The notes below the pieces were generated by a model. The model saw only the letters and a list, made by a program, of their open reading frames with translations, was not told the origin of the DNA and did not search any database. A stretch of DNA of 32,878 nucleotides from Bacteroidota bacterium (GTDB lineage Bacteria > Bacteroidota > Ignavibacteria > Kapaibacteriales > UBA961). The DNA lies in assembly GCA_018266765.1 (NCBI GenBank), contig JAFDZU010000003.1, positions 79,844 to 112,721 of the forward strand, in the 5' to 3' direction. Below, in pieces: positions 1-9,122 of the stretch. Position 1 is the stretch's first letter, and each line of letters opens with the position of its first letter. A program made the position numbers and the translations under genes.

Positions 1-15
1 AGGAAAGGGTGAGCC

Positions 16-1239
16 ATGGGAACAGCCATAAAGCAATTCTTAAACAGTAAGATTGTGACAAAATTCTTGCCCTATCTTCTACTCCCTCTGGTATTGCTTC
101 TTAGCAACTGCATCATACCCATAATACCCGGCTATGTTAACGCTTGTGATGAGTACTGTCCCTGTTCAGACGGCAAAACACCAATATCAAATATTGCTCG
201 TTGGGATGGCAGTCAATGGCTTCCACTTGGTAGCGGAGTGAACAAAAAAGTAGAAAGTATAGTTGTAGATAGTGTCGCTAATGAATTATATGTATTTGGG
301 CAGTTTACATCTGCGGGTGGCATTCCTGTCAATGGACAAGCAAAATGGAGTGAGACCACTCAATCGTGGTCGGCGATAGGCACGCAGCTAATGAATAATC
401 CGCTGAACTATCTTCCGCTTATTGTGGCTTCGGGTGGTAAAATATACATCGGTAATTTTTCAGATAATAAGCTTTACAACTCTGACAACTCTTTCCTTGA
501 CAGCATAGGCTTGTGTGTTTGGGATGGTAAAAATTGGAAAATACTTTTAAATACAAATAGCGTAACACCCATAATTATAGATATTATAGGAACAACGCTA
601 TATTTTTTTGCTCGACCATATAAAGATGATACAAATGAAAAGTATAAAATATATTTATTTGACTTGGTTTCTAATCAAATTATAGATTCACTTCCTGACC
701 GACCTATCAGGTCAATCTATACTAATGCTATAGTAGGTGAAGTTCTGGTATCACGGGAAGGAATATATAGTGATGAAGGAGATGGTATCTATTTTTTTGC
801 CAACGGTGTTCGTAAAAAAATCATTCAAGTTGAAACGAAATCAAATTGGGGTTTTAGTAAATTATCGTCAAGCTCCGAGTATGTAAGTTTATGGAACTAT
901 AATCTACGACCAACATCACCGACCGGACAAAAACATATGATTATCTATGATATTAAAGCAGATACAACATTTAATAAACCCGTTATCCCACTTGACCCTA
1001 CTCACCGAACACAACAAGTCTATGCAACGAAAATATCCGGTCATACACTTTTTGTAGGCGGTGCATTTTACCTCAAAGATGGCGGCAGTGCCGATGTTCG
1101 CAATATAGGTGCGTATGACCTTCGTCAAAAGAAATGGTACGACTTAGCGGGCGGAGTATGTGGTCCTGTTCATGCAATAGCAGAAATGAACGGCTCGATG
1201 TATGTCGGCGGAGAATTTTCGACGGTGGGGAAGAAATGA
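16..1239 (+). CDS. Exported WDG-repeat (propeller-like) lipoprotein
   Basis: This 407-aa protein begins with a basic segment and a long hydrophobic stretch ending in LLLSNC (about residues 20-32). That is a lipoprotein-like signal, although Asn before the Cys is atypical. After a short Cys-rich piece (CDEYCPC) it carries repeats of the type 'IARWDGSQW...LGSGV...LYVFGQFTSAGG', again near LCVWDGKNW and at the end (LFVGGAF, YVGGEFSTVG). These WDG/YVGGxF repeats occur in beta-propeller-like surface proteins of environmental bacteria. I see no catalytic residues. The ATG at 16 is well placed 6-7 nt after AGGAAAGGG (1-9). The last repeat stops abruptly at STVGKK, where such proteins usually continue with another WDG unit, so the C-terminus may be truncated. 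The stop overlaps the ATG of a small ORF (ATGA). Export is likely; ligand and function are unknown. Confidence 0.75.
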   Translation: MGTAIKQFLNSKIVTKFLPYLLLPLVLLLSNCIIPIIPGYVNACDEYCPCSDGKTPISNIARWDGSQWLPLGSGVNKKVESIVVDSVANELYVFGQFTSAGGIPVNGQAKWSETTQSWSAIGTQLMNNPLNYLPLIVASGGKIYIGNFSDNKLYNSDNSFLDSIGLCVWDGKNWKILLNTNSVTPIIIDIIGTTLYFFARPYKDDTNEKYKIYLFDLVSNQIIDSLPDRPIRSIYTNAIVGEVLVSREGIYSDEGDGIYFFANGVRKKIIQVETKSNWGFSKLSSSSEYVSLWNYNLRPTSPTGQKHMIIYDIKADTTFNKPVIPLDPTHRTQQVYATKISGHTLFVGGAFYLKDGGSADVRNIGAYDLRQKKWYDLAGGVCGPVHAIAEMNGSMYVGGEFSTVGKK

Positions 1240-1367
1240 AATACCAATTAATAACTCGAACTGCAAACCCAAATAATTTGCCGTGTTGTGAGGGCACATC
1301 AAATGAAGAAGGCAAGCAATTTACTATAGAGGAATGTACTCGAAATAACGGAACAGGTTGGAAATAA
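1236..1367 (+). CDS. Small ORF (43 aa) translationally coupled to the upstream lipoprotein
   Basis: The ATG at 1236 overlaps the preceding stop codon (ATGA) and has GGGG at 1227-1230 as a possible ribosome site. The product starts MKYQLITRTANPNN, contains a CCEG motif and a third Cys, and ends NNGTGWK. I do not recognise it. The end recalls the WNGTxW motifs of the upstream repeat family, so it may be a leftover of a longer repeat protein cut by a frameshift rather than an independent gene. A longer in-frame start inside the upstream gene is unlikely, because it would lie fully within coding sequence of the other frame. Confidence 0.35.
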   Translation: MKYQLITRTANPNNLPCCEGTSNEEGKQFTIEECTRNNGTGWK

Positions 1368-1382
1368 AATACTTAATATCTT

Positions 1383-1909
1383 ATGAAAACAACGTATCTA
1401 ATAATATTTGCCGCTTTGAGTACCATTCTACTCAATTCTTGCGGAACACAAAGATATTCTCTATCTCTCGAACGGAATTATTAACCAAACAATTTGATTG
1501 CGATAGTGTAATTATACTATTTACAGATAGTACCCAACGTCAAGCTAAAGCAAAGTCTATTGTCTTTAATGATAATAAAGTTACTGTGAATGGAGAAGAG
1601 AAGAACAGTCAATTTGATTTGTCCTCTATTGTTCAAGTAAATACAAAACGAAAACAATCGTACAAAGGCGATATTCTTGGCATTGCTATCGGAGGGATGA
1701 TAGGATACGGAGCAAGCAGTATTGCCCCCGGAATTGATTCTTCATCTACAACATTCCGCCGGATATTTACTACTTTCTTTTGTGCGGGAATCGGATGGCT
1801 TATTGGTCACAAATCCAGAACAGAATATCAGATAGATATACGCAATTCATTATCATTTATTCCTGCTTCCAATTCTAATATGTTCTTCAGAATTTCAATT
1901 AGAATGTAA
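1383..1909 (+). pseudogene. Small lipoprotein with glycine-zipper segment, frameshifted
   Basis: The ATG at 1383 opens a textbook lipoprotein signal, MKTTYLIIFAALSTILLNSC followed by GTQRY, with lipobox LNSC. That frame ends at TAA 1482-1484 after 33 codons. From about 1475 the frame offset by +2 continues without interruption to 1909 (ELLTKQFDCDSVIILFTD...). It contains a glycine-zipper-like hydrophobic part (GDILGIAIGGMIGYGASS) and a second hydrophobic piece (FFCAGIGWLIGHKS). The two halves make one sensible small exported lipoprotein of about 175 aa if a 2-nt insertion or 1-nt deletion is corrected near the CT-rich run at 1458-1469 (TCTCTATCTCTC). An uninterrupted reading from a TTG at 1358 exists, but its N-terminus has no signal peptide. 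Either the gene is decaying or the assembly has an indel here. Function unknown. Confidence 0.65.
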
Positions 1910-1931
1910 AAACATAGCGGATACACACTCA

Positions 1932-4900
1932 CTATTTCCTTTCGATGTATTCCAAAAGCGCGCGATACAGCACCGATTCCCATAGTATTTCCTCACAGCC
2001 GAGCAGAATAAACTGCTGACGCGCACGAGTCAGAGCCACATTAAGTTTCCGGTCTATAAGCAGTTCGCCGATTTCCACTAATGACTGTGCCGCTCGAAGT
2101 CCTGATGTATGATTTACCGCACACGAAAGAATGATAATATCGCGCTCGCTTCCTTGATAACGCTCTACGGTATCAATGGTAACTTTCGTCCGAAGTTTTG
2201 GTGGCAATAGTGCGTAAATTTCAGCAATTTGCGCTCGAAATGGAGTAATAACACCCACAGTCGAAGCGGTAAATTCTTCACCATATTGAGAGGCAATATG
2301 AGTAATAATTGCGCTGGCTATTTCTGCTTCCCCTCGGTGAACCTTCGGTCTGTGTTCACGTTTTGAGGGAATATAAATCATGCGGTTCGTGTTCAATTTT
2401 TCTATAACATTCGGTGATAATGAATAGATGTTTTCATTTGCAAAAGTAGGCGAGTGCTGAGATAGAGAATTCTCTATTGTATAGTCAGAATATTGCCGGT
2501 CATTCATCGGTTCTAATCGTCCGTCGTAGAACATCACACTCGGAAAATGCTGAATATCTGCGTGCATCCGAGCTTGTCGGGTGAGCATTCCATAGCCGTC
2601 CGTCCATCCGTTTGAGATGCAACATTTAAGCAGACGCTCGAACAGCGAAACACGCAAATCAGTCAGGTGTATCTCATCTAAATGTGAATTGTGAACTGCC
2701 GCACCACGCTCGTTTTGTACAACAACAGCAGGGAGTTGCTTTTCGTCACCGATGAGAATAAAACGATTGACTGCGGCAAGAATCCCAATAATATGCGGCT
2801 CTAATAATTGCGATGCTTCATCTATAATTGCAGTCGAAAAACGTTTGAGCTTGAGTATTTCGGGATTAGAATTCACCGATGAAACAGTAGAAACAATCAC
2901 GCGGGTTTGCTCAAGTTTTAGTTTAAGTTCTTCAATTGATATTTCATGTGCAATTACCGAAAGAAGTTTATCGGGGTGTTCGCTCGTTTCTTTGCCGCCA
3001 AGTCGAAGAAACGGAAAATCTTCGCTTATGCGTTTGAGTGCCGAGCAAATTTCGTCCACAGCTCGATTGGTAAATGCAAGCACAAGCAACGTTTCGTCGG
3101 TTGTATTAAAAAGATGCTCAACAAGATTGCGAAGCATAACCGAAGTTTTACCTGTTCCGGGTGGCCCTTGTAATAAGAAATAATCTTTTGCGGCGAGCGC
3201 ACGAGCCAGTAATTCTTTTTGTTCTGAGTGAAGACGAGGAATATCAAGTTCGGGTAAATTGCTGAATTCCGGAGCACGTAACCCCATAATTACAGAGCGT
3301 TTATAGTGTGGAGATTTTAGTGCTGCGGCAAGAGAACGGTAGAGTGTGGTAAACCCGCTTTCGATTTGGTCGCCCTCGATTGCCCATGCTTTTGCTTTGG
3401 TGAAAAATTCACGATGAAGCTGTTTATTTCGCAGACTTATGGTTATTTGTTCGGGCGATAATTGACGAATTGACGCTTTGATAATTTGTCCTTCGACAGG
3501 ACTTGTATCGCCGATTGGATAGAGAATTGCAATATCGCCCACTCGAAACGACGAAACTTGTGCTGTAGCATCGGTTCGGCGAAATGTAAGGTAAAATTTA
3601 GTAAAATCAGATTCTTCGGGCAAAAGTTCTAAGTGAGCTAACACTGAAAAATTCAGTTCTTTTTCTTCCAATGAATCGCGCCAAAGTGATGCAAATCCAT
3701 TCGAAGAACGGTTGCCTTCAGTTCCTGTTCTACCGGCATATTGTTCTCGCATCAAAAACGAAAAAAAAGCTTGAAAGTATGTGCGTTCAAGCGGTGTAAG
3801 CCCAGTGTAAAAGTTCGAGAATTCCAATACTTCATCTTGTTTAAAGCTCGGCATTACCCCAAAATTATCTAAGGAAATATTTTTCAAAAATGTAAATTTC
3901 CGTTCGATGATTTCATGCTCAATAGCAATAATTTGATTACGTAATAATAGTGCGTCTTGTTTGTTTTGAGGAATATTCGGAGCATTGCGAAGGGGGAAAT
4001 CCACAGCACGAGAATACAAGACTTGACTGTCGCCAGTGCGACCTTTATACGCCGAATCTAACAGTAAATTATAACAAGTCGTTTGAATTAAATGATTAAT
4101 CCACATTCCGGTTTGAACGCTTGGGCGACCGGGCAGAATAAATGAAATATTTGGTGATGGCGGTTTGCCGGATTTTAGTTCAATAACAGTTTTGCGGAGC
4201 GCGTCGTCGTATTCGAGTAATAAATCGAGCCGTCCTTGCAGTCCGTATATCGGCGAAATAAACGTTGGTTCGATGCTGAATTTATCATAATGTAGAGAGG
4301 GTAATAATTCTCGAAGAGTAGCAAATTGTTCGGCGACCGACCCTTGTAATTCTGAGAGTGAACTCGGATTATCACCCAACGCATACAGCGTTTGAAGTGG
4401 CTTAACGGCAAGTGAACTACGGAATATTTTCTCGAAACCTGCATCAGGATTATTGAGCAATTCATCAAAACAATTATTGACTAATGTTCCCGAAAATGCG
4501 GCGAGAGAAGTTTCACCTGCTGAGAATTTTTTGAGAAAATACAAATGAGGATTTGTACCATTTTGCTGAAAACATTCGGCAATATCGGTTACATCCATCA
4601 AAATATCCGGTTCAAGAATTACGAGAGTTGATGATGTAGAGTAAAAACCTGTGGGTGTATTTTTAGCGCGAACAAGCTCGGTTATATGAAGGGTAGCACC
4701 TGTCCAAATAAACGAGGCAGTTTCAAGTAATCGGTCGTATAGTGCAATTTTTACGGAGCCAAATTCTTCTGCTTCACAGTTGAGAATAATACGTTTGCGA
4801 GTGGTATGCTGTTCTACTTCTCCACATGACTTGACGATTACTCTCATTAAATGTACAGTATCCGCAGTACGAAAAATCGGACGACTCAATTGATGAACTT

Positions 4901-5285
4901 CAACAAAATATTCCGAAAGTTTCGGCGGAATATCAACTTTTGAAAAGAAGAAAATAGCATCGGCAATTGACTTTGCGGAGGAGAGTATATCTTCACGAGT
5001 ACAATCAAGTGTGCGGTCGTGTGCTAGTCGGGCTACAAAACGGCGAAAGCTATTTATCTCGGCAGATAAATCCGCAGGAACTGTATATTTATCAGTAATA
5101 TAACTCCATTGTGCAAATGCAGTTGAAAAAAACTGAAGTTCATCGGCAGTAAGCAGTCCGAGGAGTTCACGAAGAATAGGGCGTAAAGCAAATATATCTT
5201 TGCGATGATTATCAGCTTGGCTCTCAATAAGAGAAAGCAACGAGTCGTACAGTGGCGCGGCGGTATTTTCTTCGAGCATAGCCAT
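1932..5285 (-). CDS. Dna2-like PD-(D/E)XK nuclease / SF1 helicase fusion
   Basis: This 1117-aa protein joins a RecB/Cas4-type nuclease to a superfamily 1 helicase of the UPF1/DNA2 branch (AAA_11/AAA_12). Nuclease motifs near residues 355-405 are GRLD, then IELKSG (the ExK of the catalytic motif), then QTTCY (QxxxY). Helicase motifs are GPPGTGKT (Walker A, about 703-711), IIDEASQ (Walker B, about 820), GDEKQLP (motif III), YQGSERD (motif V) and NVALTRARQQF (motif VI, about 1085). The order matches eukaryotic Dna2 and related bacterial enzymes that process DNA ends, flaps or replication intermediates. I see no CxxC cluster of the kind that holds the Dna2/AddB Fe-S centre. The start is ATG 5285; a second Met lies two codons in. 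It stands alone and converges on the frameshifted lipoprotein gene with a 22-nt gap. Role in repair is inferred; a defence role is possible, but no partner genes support it. Confidence 0.88.
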   Translation of the reverse strand: MAMLEENTAAPLYDSLLSLIESQADNHRKDIFALRPILRELLGLLTADELQFFSTAFAQWSYITDKYTVPADLSAEINSFRRFVARLAHDRTLDCTREDILSSAKSIADAIFFFSKVDIPPKLSEYFVEVHQLSRPIFRTADTVHLMRVIVKSCGEVEQHTTRKRIILNCEAEEFGSVKIALYDRLLETASFIWTGATLHITELVRAKNTPTGFYSTSSTLVILEPDILMDVTDIAECFQQNGTNPHLYFLKKFSAGETSLAAFSGTLVNNCFDELLNNPDAGFEKIFRSSLAVKPLQTLYALGDNPSSLSELQGSVAEQFATLRELLPSLHYDKFSIEPTFISPIYGLQGRLDLLLEYDDALRKTVIELKSGKPPSPNISFILPGRPSVQTGMWINHLIQTTCYNLLLDSAYKGRTGDSQVLYSRAVDFPLRNAPNIPQNKQDALLLRNQIIAIEHEIIERKFTFLKNISLDNFGVMPSFKQDEVLEFSNFYTGLTPLERTYFQAFFSFLMREQYAGRTGTEGNRSSNGFASLWRDSLEEKELNFSVLAHLELLPEESDFTKFYLTFRRTDATAQVSSFRVGDIAILYPIGDTSPVEGQIIKASIRQLSPEQITISLRNKQLHREFFTKAKAWAIEGDQIESGFTTLYRSLAAALKSPHYKRSVIMGLRAPEFSNLPELDIPRLHSEQKELLARALAAKDYFLLQGPPGTGKTSVMLRNLVEHLFNTTDETLLVLAFTNRAVDEICSALKRISEDFPFLRLGGKETSEHPDKLLSVIAHEISIEELKLKLEQTRVIVSTVSSVNSNPEILKLKRFSTAIIDEASQLLEPHIIGILAAVNRFILIGDEKQLPAVVVQNERGAAVHNSHLDEIHLTDLRVSLFERLLKCCISNGWTDGYGMLTRQARMHADIQHFPSVMFYDGRLEPMNDRQYSDYTIENSLSQHSPTFANENIYSLSPNVIEKLNTNRMIYIPSKREHRPKVHRGEAEIASAIITHIASQYGEEFTASTVGVITPFRAQIAEIYALLPPKLRTKVTIDTVERYQGSERDIIILSCAVNHTSGLRAAQSLVEIGELLIDRKLNVALTRARQQFILLGCEEILWESVLYRALLEYIERK

Positions 5286-5575
5286 ACAGCATAAAAGTAG
5301 AGAAAATCGTGTAATTCAACTATGCATGCAATATAACAAATGAAGGGCAATCATACAATGTAGAAGTAACCGTTAATAATATTGATTCCGTAAGACAGGA
5401 ATACTGAGAGTCAAAGTATTTGCAATTCTATGATTGTTAAGAGGTCAAAATTCCCTTATAATCAGCTTTTATGAGAGTAACAATAAAATTTGATTCGTGC
5501 CGTGACTGTAAGAAGTTTATTTTTGTATAAAAATTTCAAATAAACAATCTAATCACTTCATAGGAAAATTCAGCC
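5286..5575. other. AT-rich divergent intergenic region
   Basis: These 290 nt separate the divergent nuclease-helicase and LRR genes and must carry both promoters. One candidate Bacteroidota-type -7 box lies near the right end (5518-5525). I found no convincing hairpin, RNA gene or ORF. Confidence 0.6.
5518..5525 (+). promoter_or_regulatory. Candidate -7 box (TATTTTTG) for the LRR-lolA pair
   Basis: TATTTTTG fits the Bacteroidota -7 consensus TAnnTTTG and lies about 50 nt before the GTG start at 5576. A TTTG at 5489-5492 could serve as the -33 element, but the 25-nt spacing is longer than usual. In AT-rich DNA a chance match is possible. Confidence 0.3.
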
Positions 5576-6547
5576 GTGAAATACATTCTCATTATTATCA
5601 TATTGATTTGCGCGACTACATCGGGTTTTGCCCAGCAACCACTCTCTGTAGATTCATTACGTAAACGTCAGATTAGTATGCAACGCATTCAACCCGCTAA
5701 AAATAAAACATACCGTGATTTACTCGAAGCATTAGCAACGCCGGATAGTGTGTATCGTTTGGACTTGGGACGTAAGAAACTTACTGAAATACCGGTGGAC
5801 ATTACGAAATTTCCAAATCTTGAAATTCTGATGCTTGATAATAATAAAATTACTGAAATTCCTGCAACTGTTACATCACTTCCAAATCTAAAACAACTGA
5901 CTATTCGGTATAACGAAATTTCAACGATTCCATCGGCAATTGGTAGCTTGAAACAATTGCAAATGTTAGATTTGAGTAATAATAAAATTACAATAATACC
6001 TTCTGAAATTGGTAAATTAGAAATGTTAGAGCGGCTTAGTTTATCAAACAATGAAATTACTGCAATTCCAACGGAACTTTCCAAAAACACCAAACTTCAA
6101 CAGTTGAATTTGGAGAATAATCAAATTATGGCAATTCCGCCTGCAATACTGAAAATGGAAGACCTTTCAAATATTGACCTTTCCAATAATCAAATTGAAA
6201 TAGTTCCCCCAGAAATTGAGGGTCTGAAAAATCTTCGTTCGTTGCAACTTGGCAATAATAAACTCAAAACTCTTCCGAATGAAATTGGTAATTTAACAAG
6301 ACTTGACCGAATCGAACTTAAAGAAAACCAACTGTTACGAGTTCCTGGTACATTTGGAAATCTGACTGCACTTAGAACACTTGATTTGACAGGAAACCCA
6401 CTTGTAGATTTACCAATTCCCGAACTGGCAAAAATCCCAAATCTTCGTAGTCTGTTGATTGGAAATGGAATAAAAGTTCAGCGCACTCCACCGTCACAGG
6501 TAAGACAAACACCTGAAATCAATAGAGAAAGAGTAAAATCTAAATGA
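5576..6547 (+). CDS. Exported leucine-rich-repeat protein
   Basis: This 323-aa protein starts with a GTG preceded by TAGGA (5561-5565). A clear signal peptide (MKYILIIIILICATTSGFA, cleavage before QQ) is followed by about nine 23-residue leucine-rich repeats of the bacterial LxxLxLxxNxIxxIPxxIGxL type (roughly residues 70-295), such as LQMLDLSNNKITIIPSEIGK. The tail is short, basic and polar. No kinase, GTPase or membrane anchor is attached, so it is most likely a periplasmic or secreted binding scaffold. Its stop codon overlaps the ATG of the LolA-like gene (ATGA at 6544-6547), so the two are probably translated together. The binding partner cannot be read from the sequence. Confidence 0.85.
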   Translation: MKYILIIIILICATTSGFAQQPLSVDSLRKRQISMQRIQPAKNKTYRDLLEALATPDSVYRLDLGRKKLTEIPVDITKFPNLEILMLDNNKITEIPATVTSLPNLKQLTIRYNEISTIPSAIGSLKQLQMLDLSNNKITIIPSEIGKLEMLERLSLSNNEITAIPTELSKNTKLQQLNLENNQIMAIPPAILKMEDLSNIDLSNNQIEIVPPEIEGLKNLRSLQLGNNKLKTLPNEIGNLTRLDRIELKENQLLRVPGTFGNLTALRTLDLTGNPLVDLPIPELAKIPNLRSLLIGNGIKVQRTPPSQVRQTPEINRERVKSK

Positions 6548-7197
6548 AAATTAACTCTATCATACCGAAATATAGCATTGCAATCTATATTGTTGTGGCG
6601 ATAATGTTTGTTCGGCATGATGCTTCGGCACACAAGTCGAGTGAAGAAGTGTACAATTCAATCAAAAAAAAATATGGTTCAGCTTCCTCGCTTCAATGCA
6701 CTTTTAGTTCGGCTGTCGGTTCGCAGAATTCTATTACCGGTACTGTAAAAGCCAAAAAAGGGAATAAATATATCCTTAATTTTGGGAGCAGAATTATTGT
6801 TTGCAATGGCGAAACTATTTGGAATTTTACTAAAATATCGAATAGTGTTGTGGTGAGCAATTACGAAGACAAAGGGCAAATTTCCATTGAAAAAGTGTTC
6901 TTTACATTCTTGAATGCTTACACTTCAGCTACTGTATTATCAGAGCAATCATCAAAAGGTGATAAATTTATTACATTGCGGCTTCTGCCGGAATCACCCG
7001 ATAAAATAATCAGCGGTGTGCGTTCAATCTCACTTTCACTTTCACCCAAATCTCTTGCACTGCAACGAATCAGTATTACCGATGCTTCCTCAACGCAAGT
7101 ATGGAAAATATCATCTCTTAAAACTGACATTACATTATCGGATTCTACCTTTGAATTTACTGCACCAAAAGATGCACAAGTGGTTGATATGCGATAA
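6544..7197 (+). CDS. LolA-like periplasmic lipoprotein carrier
   Basis: The 217-aa product has an N-terminal hydrophobic export signal (IAIYIVVAIMFVRHDASA, cleavage around residues 29-30). Next comes EEVYNSIKKKYGSASSLQCTFS, the usual LolA opening in which a helix leads into the first strand of the incomplete barrel. The mid part (GTVKAKKGNKYILNF, VCNGETIWNF) and the closing FEFTAPKDAQVVDMR also match the LolA fold. LolA proteins ferry lipoproteins from the LolCDE transporter to the outer membrane. Here the gene is coupled to an LRR protein rather than to lolCDE, although a LolC/E-type permease lies 12 kb downstream. It may be the housekeeping carrier or a paralogue serving this locus. Confidence is high for the fold, moderate for the role. 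Confidence 0.78.
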   Translation: MKINSIIPKYSIAIYIVVAIMFVRHDASAHKSSEEVYNSIKKKYGSASSLQCTFSSAVGSQNSITGTVKAKKGNKYILNFGSRIIVCNGETIWNFTKISNSVVVSNYEDKGQISIEKVFFTFLNAYTSATVLSEQSSKGDKFITLRLLPESPDKIISGVRSISLSLSPKSLALQRISITDASSTQVWKISSLKTDITLSDSTFEFTAPKDAQVVDMR

Positions 7198-7415
7198 AAA
7201 AAAATAGTACACAATTAAATTTATTGCAAATAATCCATAAACTTTTCGTAAGATTGCAGTTGTAATCGATAGTAATTTTTAATGATTGAATAATCTTTCG
7301 TTTTTCTGCTCAAGTATAGAACTTACCTAAAAAATTCAATCCGACAATTTAAGCACGGCTCAGAGCAAAATTTCTCGTTTTTTCTCCCGGATTTTCAAAG
7401 TATTTGGAGAAGAGT
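7198..7415. other. Intergenic region between LolA-like and OMP genes
   Basis: This AT-rich 218-nt spacer has no ORF of note. It holds a near-perfect 16-nt dyad at 7252-7267 (GATTGCAGTTGTAATC) that could be an operator. It is not followed by a strong T-run, so a terminator is unlikely. The downstream outer-membrane/giant/FN3 operon probably has its own promoter here. Confidence 0.4.
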
Positions 7416-9095
7416 ATGCGATTTGTTACTGTTTTTCTTTTAATTTGTTCGATTCAAATAACTTCAGCACAGACAGAGAGTTCCACTCTGAGTGGTTCAA
7501 TGATTCTGTCGTCCGATTTTTATGGTACAAATGCAGATGCAACTTCTTTTTTTGTACCTCGTCGCCCGTCTGCTCTCTATCGAATGGTTTTTACACCAAC
7601 AATTACTATTGATGAGATTTCTCTCCCGTTTTCGTTTATTCTTTCATCTACCCAGACGAATGTTATAACCCCAACTGCACCTAACCAGTCGTTTGCACAA
7701 TTTGTACAAAATCCTATGAACACAATTCAGTGTTCGCCAAAATATAAATGGATAGAGCTTCATTTCGGTACGTATGTACCACAATTTTCGGAGCTTACTG
7801 CGGGAAATTCCCCTTGTTTTGGAGCCGGCTTTGACTTGAGTCCACTTCCAACAATACGTTTCGCAGGATTTGCCGGAACACTCCAACGGGCTATTGAACC
7901 TGATTCGGCCGGCGGCTCAATCGGGATTTTTGCCCGACGTTTATATGCTCTCAAACTTGGTTTTGGAAAGCGTGATGAAACATTTATTGACTTTAATTAT
8001 GCTCGAAGTACCGATGAAGTTGGCTCGTTGATTCGCCGTCCTGTCGGTATTATTCCACAAGAAGGAATAAATGTTTCGATAAATTCTTCGACGAATTTTG
8101 GCGGTGGATTTTCTCTAAAAAGTGAAATAGCGTCATCTGTTTTTACTCGAAATACAGATGCTGTACTTGTTCCCGATAATGACCTTCAATTTCTAGGTTC
8201 ATTGATTACCGTTCGCCAAGCAACGCGGCTTGATTTTGCCGGAACTCTTACATTTGGAGTAAACCAGCAGACATGGGGTGCAAACACAAATTTCCGTTAT
8301 CTCGGAGATGGGTACGTGCCGCTTGGCTATCTCTTTTATCAATCTGATATGATGGAAGCCACAATTTCTCCGTTTGCTTATCTATTAGAGAATAAACTCA
8401 CACTTGGTGCAACTTTTGGCTGGCGAAGAGATAATTTAATTGGTACTAAATCGGCTACAACAAATCAAATTATTGGAGCATTCAATGGCTTTTGGCAAGT
8501 TGCTGATAATTTCTCAATTGCAGGAAATTATGCTAATTATGGAATACGAAACTCAATCTCAAATGATACTCTTCGTATCCAAAATATCTCACAGAATATT
8601 TCAATCTCACCTTCATATACTATACTTGCTACCGATACACGCCACACAATATCACTGACTGCTTCTTTAAATTCCTACACAGACTCTAATCCGATTTCCG
8701 GTGCTTTTACCTCTAATGATACTCGTGCATTAATTCTAAATTATGCGCTTGCTTTAGCAACTATTCCATTTATAGGTACTTTCAGTATAAGTAATCTTCA
8801 TAATAATCTTTCGATTGGTGAATTAACGGTCAATGCTGTTTCTCTCGGCGGTAGTTATACTATTGGTAAACGAACATTAATTCCTTCGCTTACTATAACG
8901 TATTCTACCACTTCTCAAGCCAATTTTACTCCCGATACACAGTATTTGATACGACTCGGATTAATAGCTACAATAGATAAAGCTCTATCGCTTACCCTAA
9001 ATAGTATCGTGAATTTCTATCAATACGGGACGAGCCGACTCAATACGAGTTTCTCCGAAAAATATCTGCAACTTACTGCTTCTTATATATTTTAA
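7416..9095 (+). CDS. Outer-membrane beta-barrel protein
   Basis: The 559-aa protein starts at ATG 7416, directly after GGAGAAGAG (7406-7414); the in-frame TTG at 7404 overlaps that ribosome site and is not used. A signal peptide (MRFVTVFLLICSIQITSA, cleavage before Q) precedes about 540 residues of short alternating hydrophobic/polar strands with aromatic girdle residues and Gly/Asn turns. The chain ends in LQLTASYIF, a C-terminal aromatic residue as recognised by the BAM machinery. This composition indicates a transmembrane barrel, probably of about 16-20 strands (estimate). I do not recognise a specific transporter family. It lies only 27 nt before the giant gene and is probably co-transcribed, so it could be that protein's outer-membrane partner or exit channel. 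Confidence 0.78.
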   Translation: MRFVTVFLLICSIQITSAQTESSTLSGSMILSSDFYGTNADATSFFVPRRPSALYRMVFTPTITIDEISLPFSFILSSTQTNVITPTAPNQSFAQFVQNPMNTIQCSPKYKWIELHFGTYVPQFSELTAGNSPCFGAGFDLSPLPTIRFAGFAGTLQRAIEPDSAGGSIGIFARRLYALKLGFGKRDETFIDFNYARSTDEVGSLIRRPVGIIPQEGINVSINSSTNFGGGFSLKSEIASSVFTRNTDAVLVPDNDLQFLGSLITVRQATRLDFAGTLTFGVNQQTWGANTNFRYLGDGYVPLGYLFYQSDMMEATISPFAYLLENKLTLGATFGWRRDNLIGTKSATTNQIIGAFNGFWQVADNFSIAGNYANYGIRNSISNDTLRIQNISQNISISPSYTILATDTRHTISLTASLNSYTDSNPISGAFTSNDTRALILNYALALATIPFIGTFSISNLHNNLSIGELTVNAVSLGGSYTIGKRTLIPSLTITYSTTSQANFTPDTQYLIRLGLIATIDKALSLTLNSIVNFYQYGTSRLNTSFSEKYLQLTASYIF

Positions 9096-9122
9096 CTGTT
9101 CGGATGAAGAAAGGTCATTATT

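Noticed and set aside
1358-1909. Uninterrupted 183-codon reading from a TTG at 1358
   Set aside because: Its first 40 residues lack a signal peptide and overlap, in another frame, a perfect lipoprotein signal sequence starting at ATG 1383; a frameshifted lipoprotein explains the region better.
7252-7267. 16-nt dyad after the LolA-like gene as a terminator
   Set aside because: There is no loop and no strong T-run after it; at most it is an operator.
7404-7415. TTG start for the outer-membrane barrel gene
   Set aside because: It overlaps the GGAGAAGAG ribosome site of ATG 7416, which gives a cleaner signal peptide.
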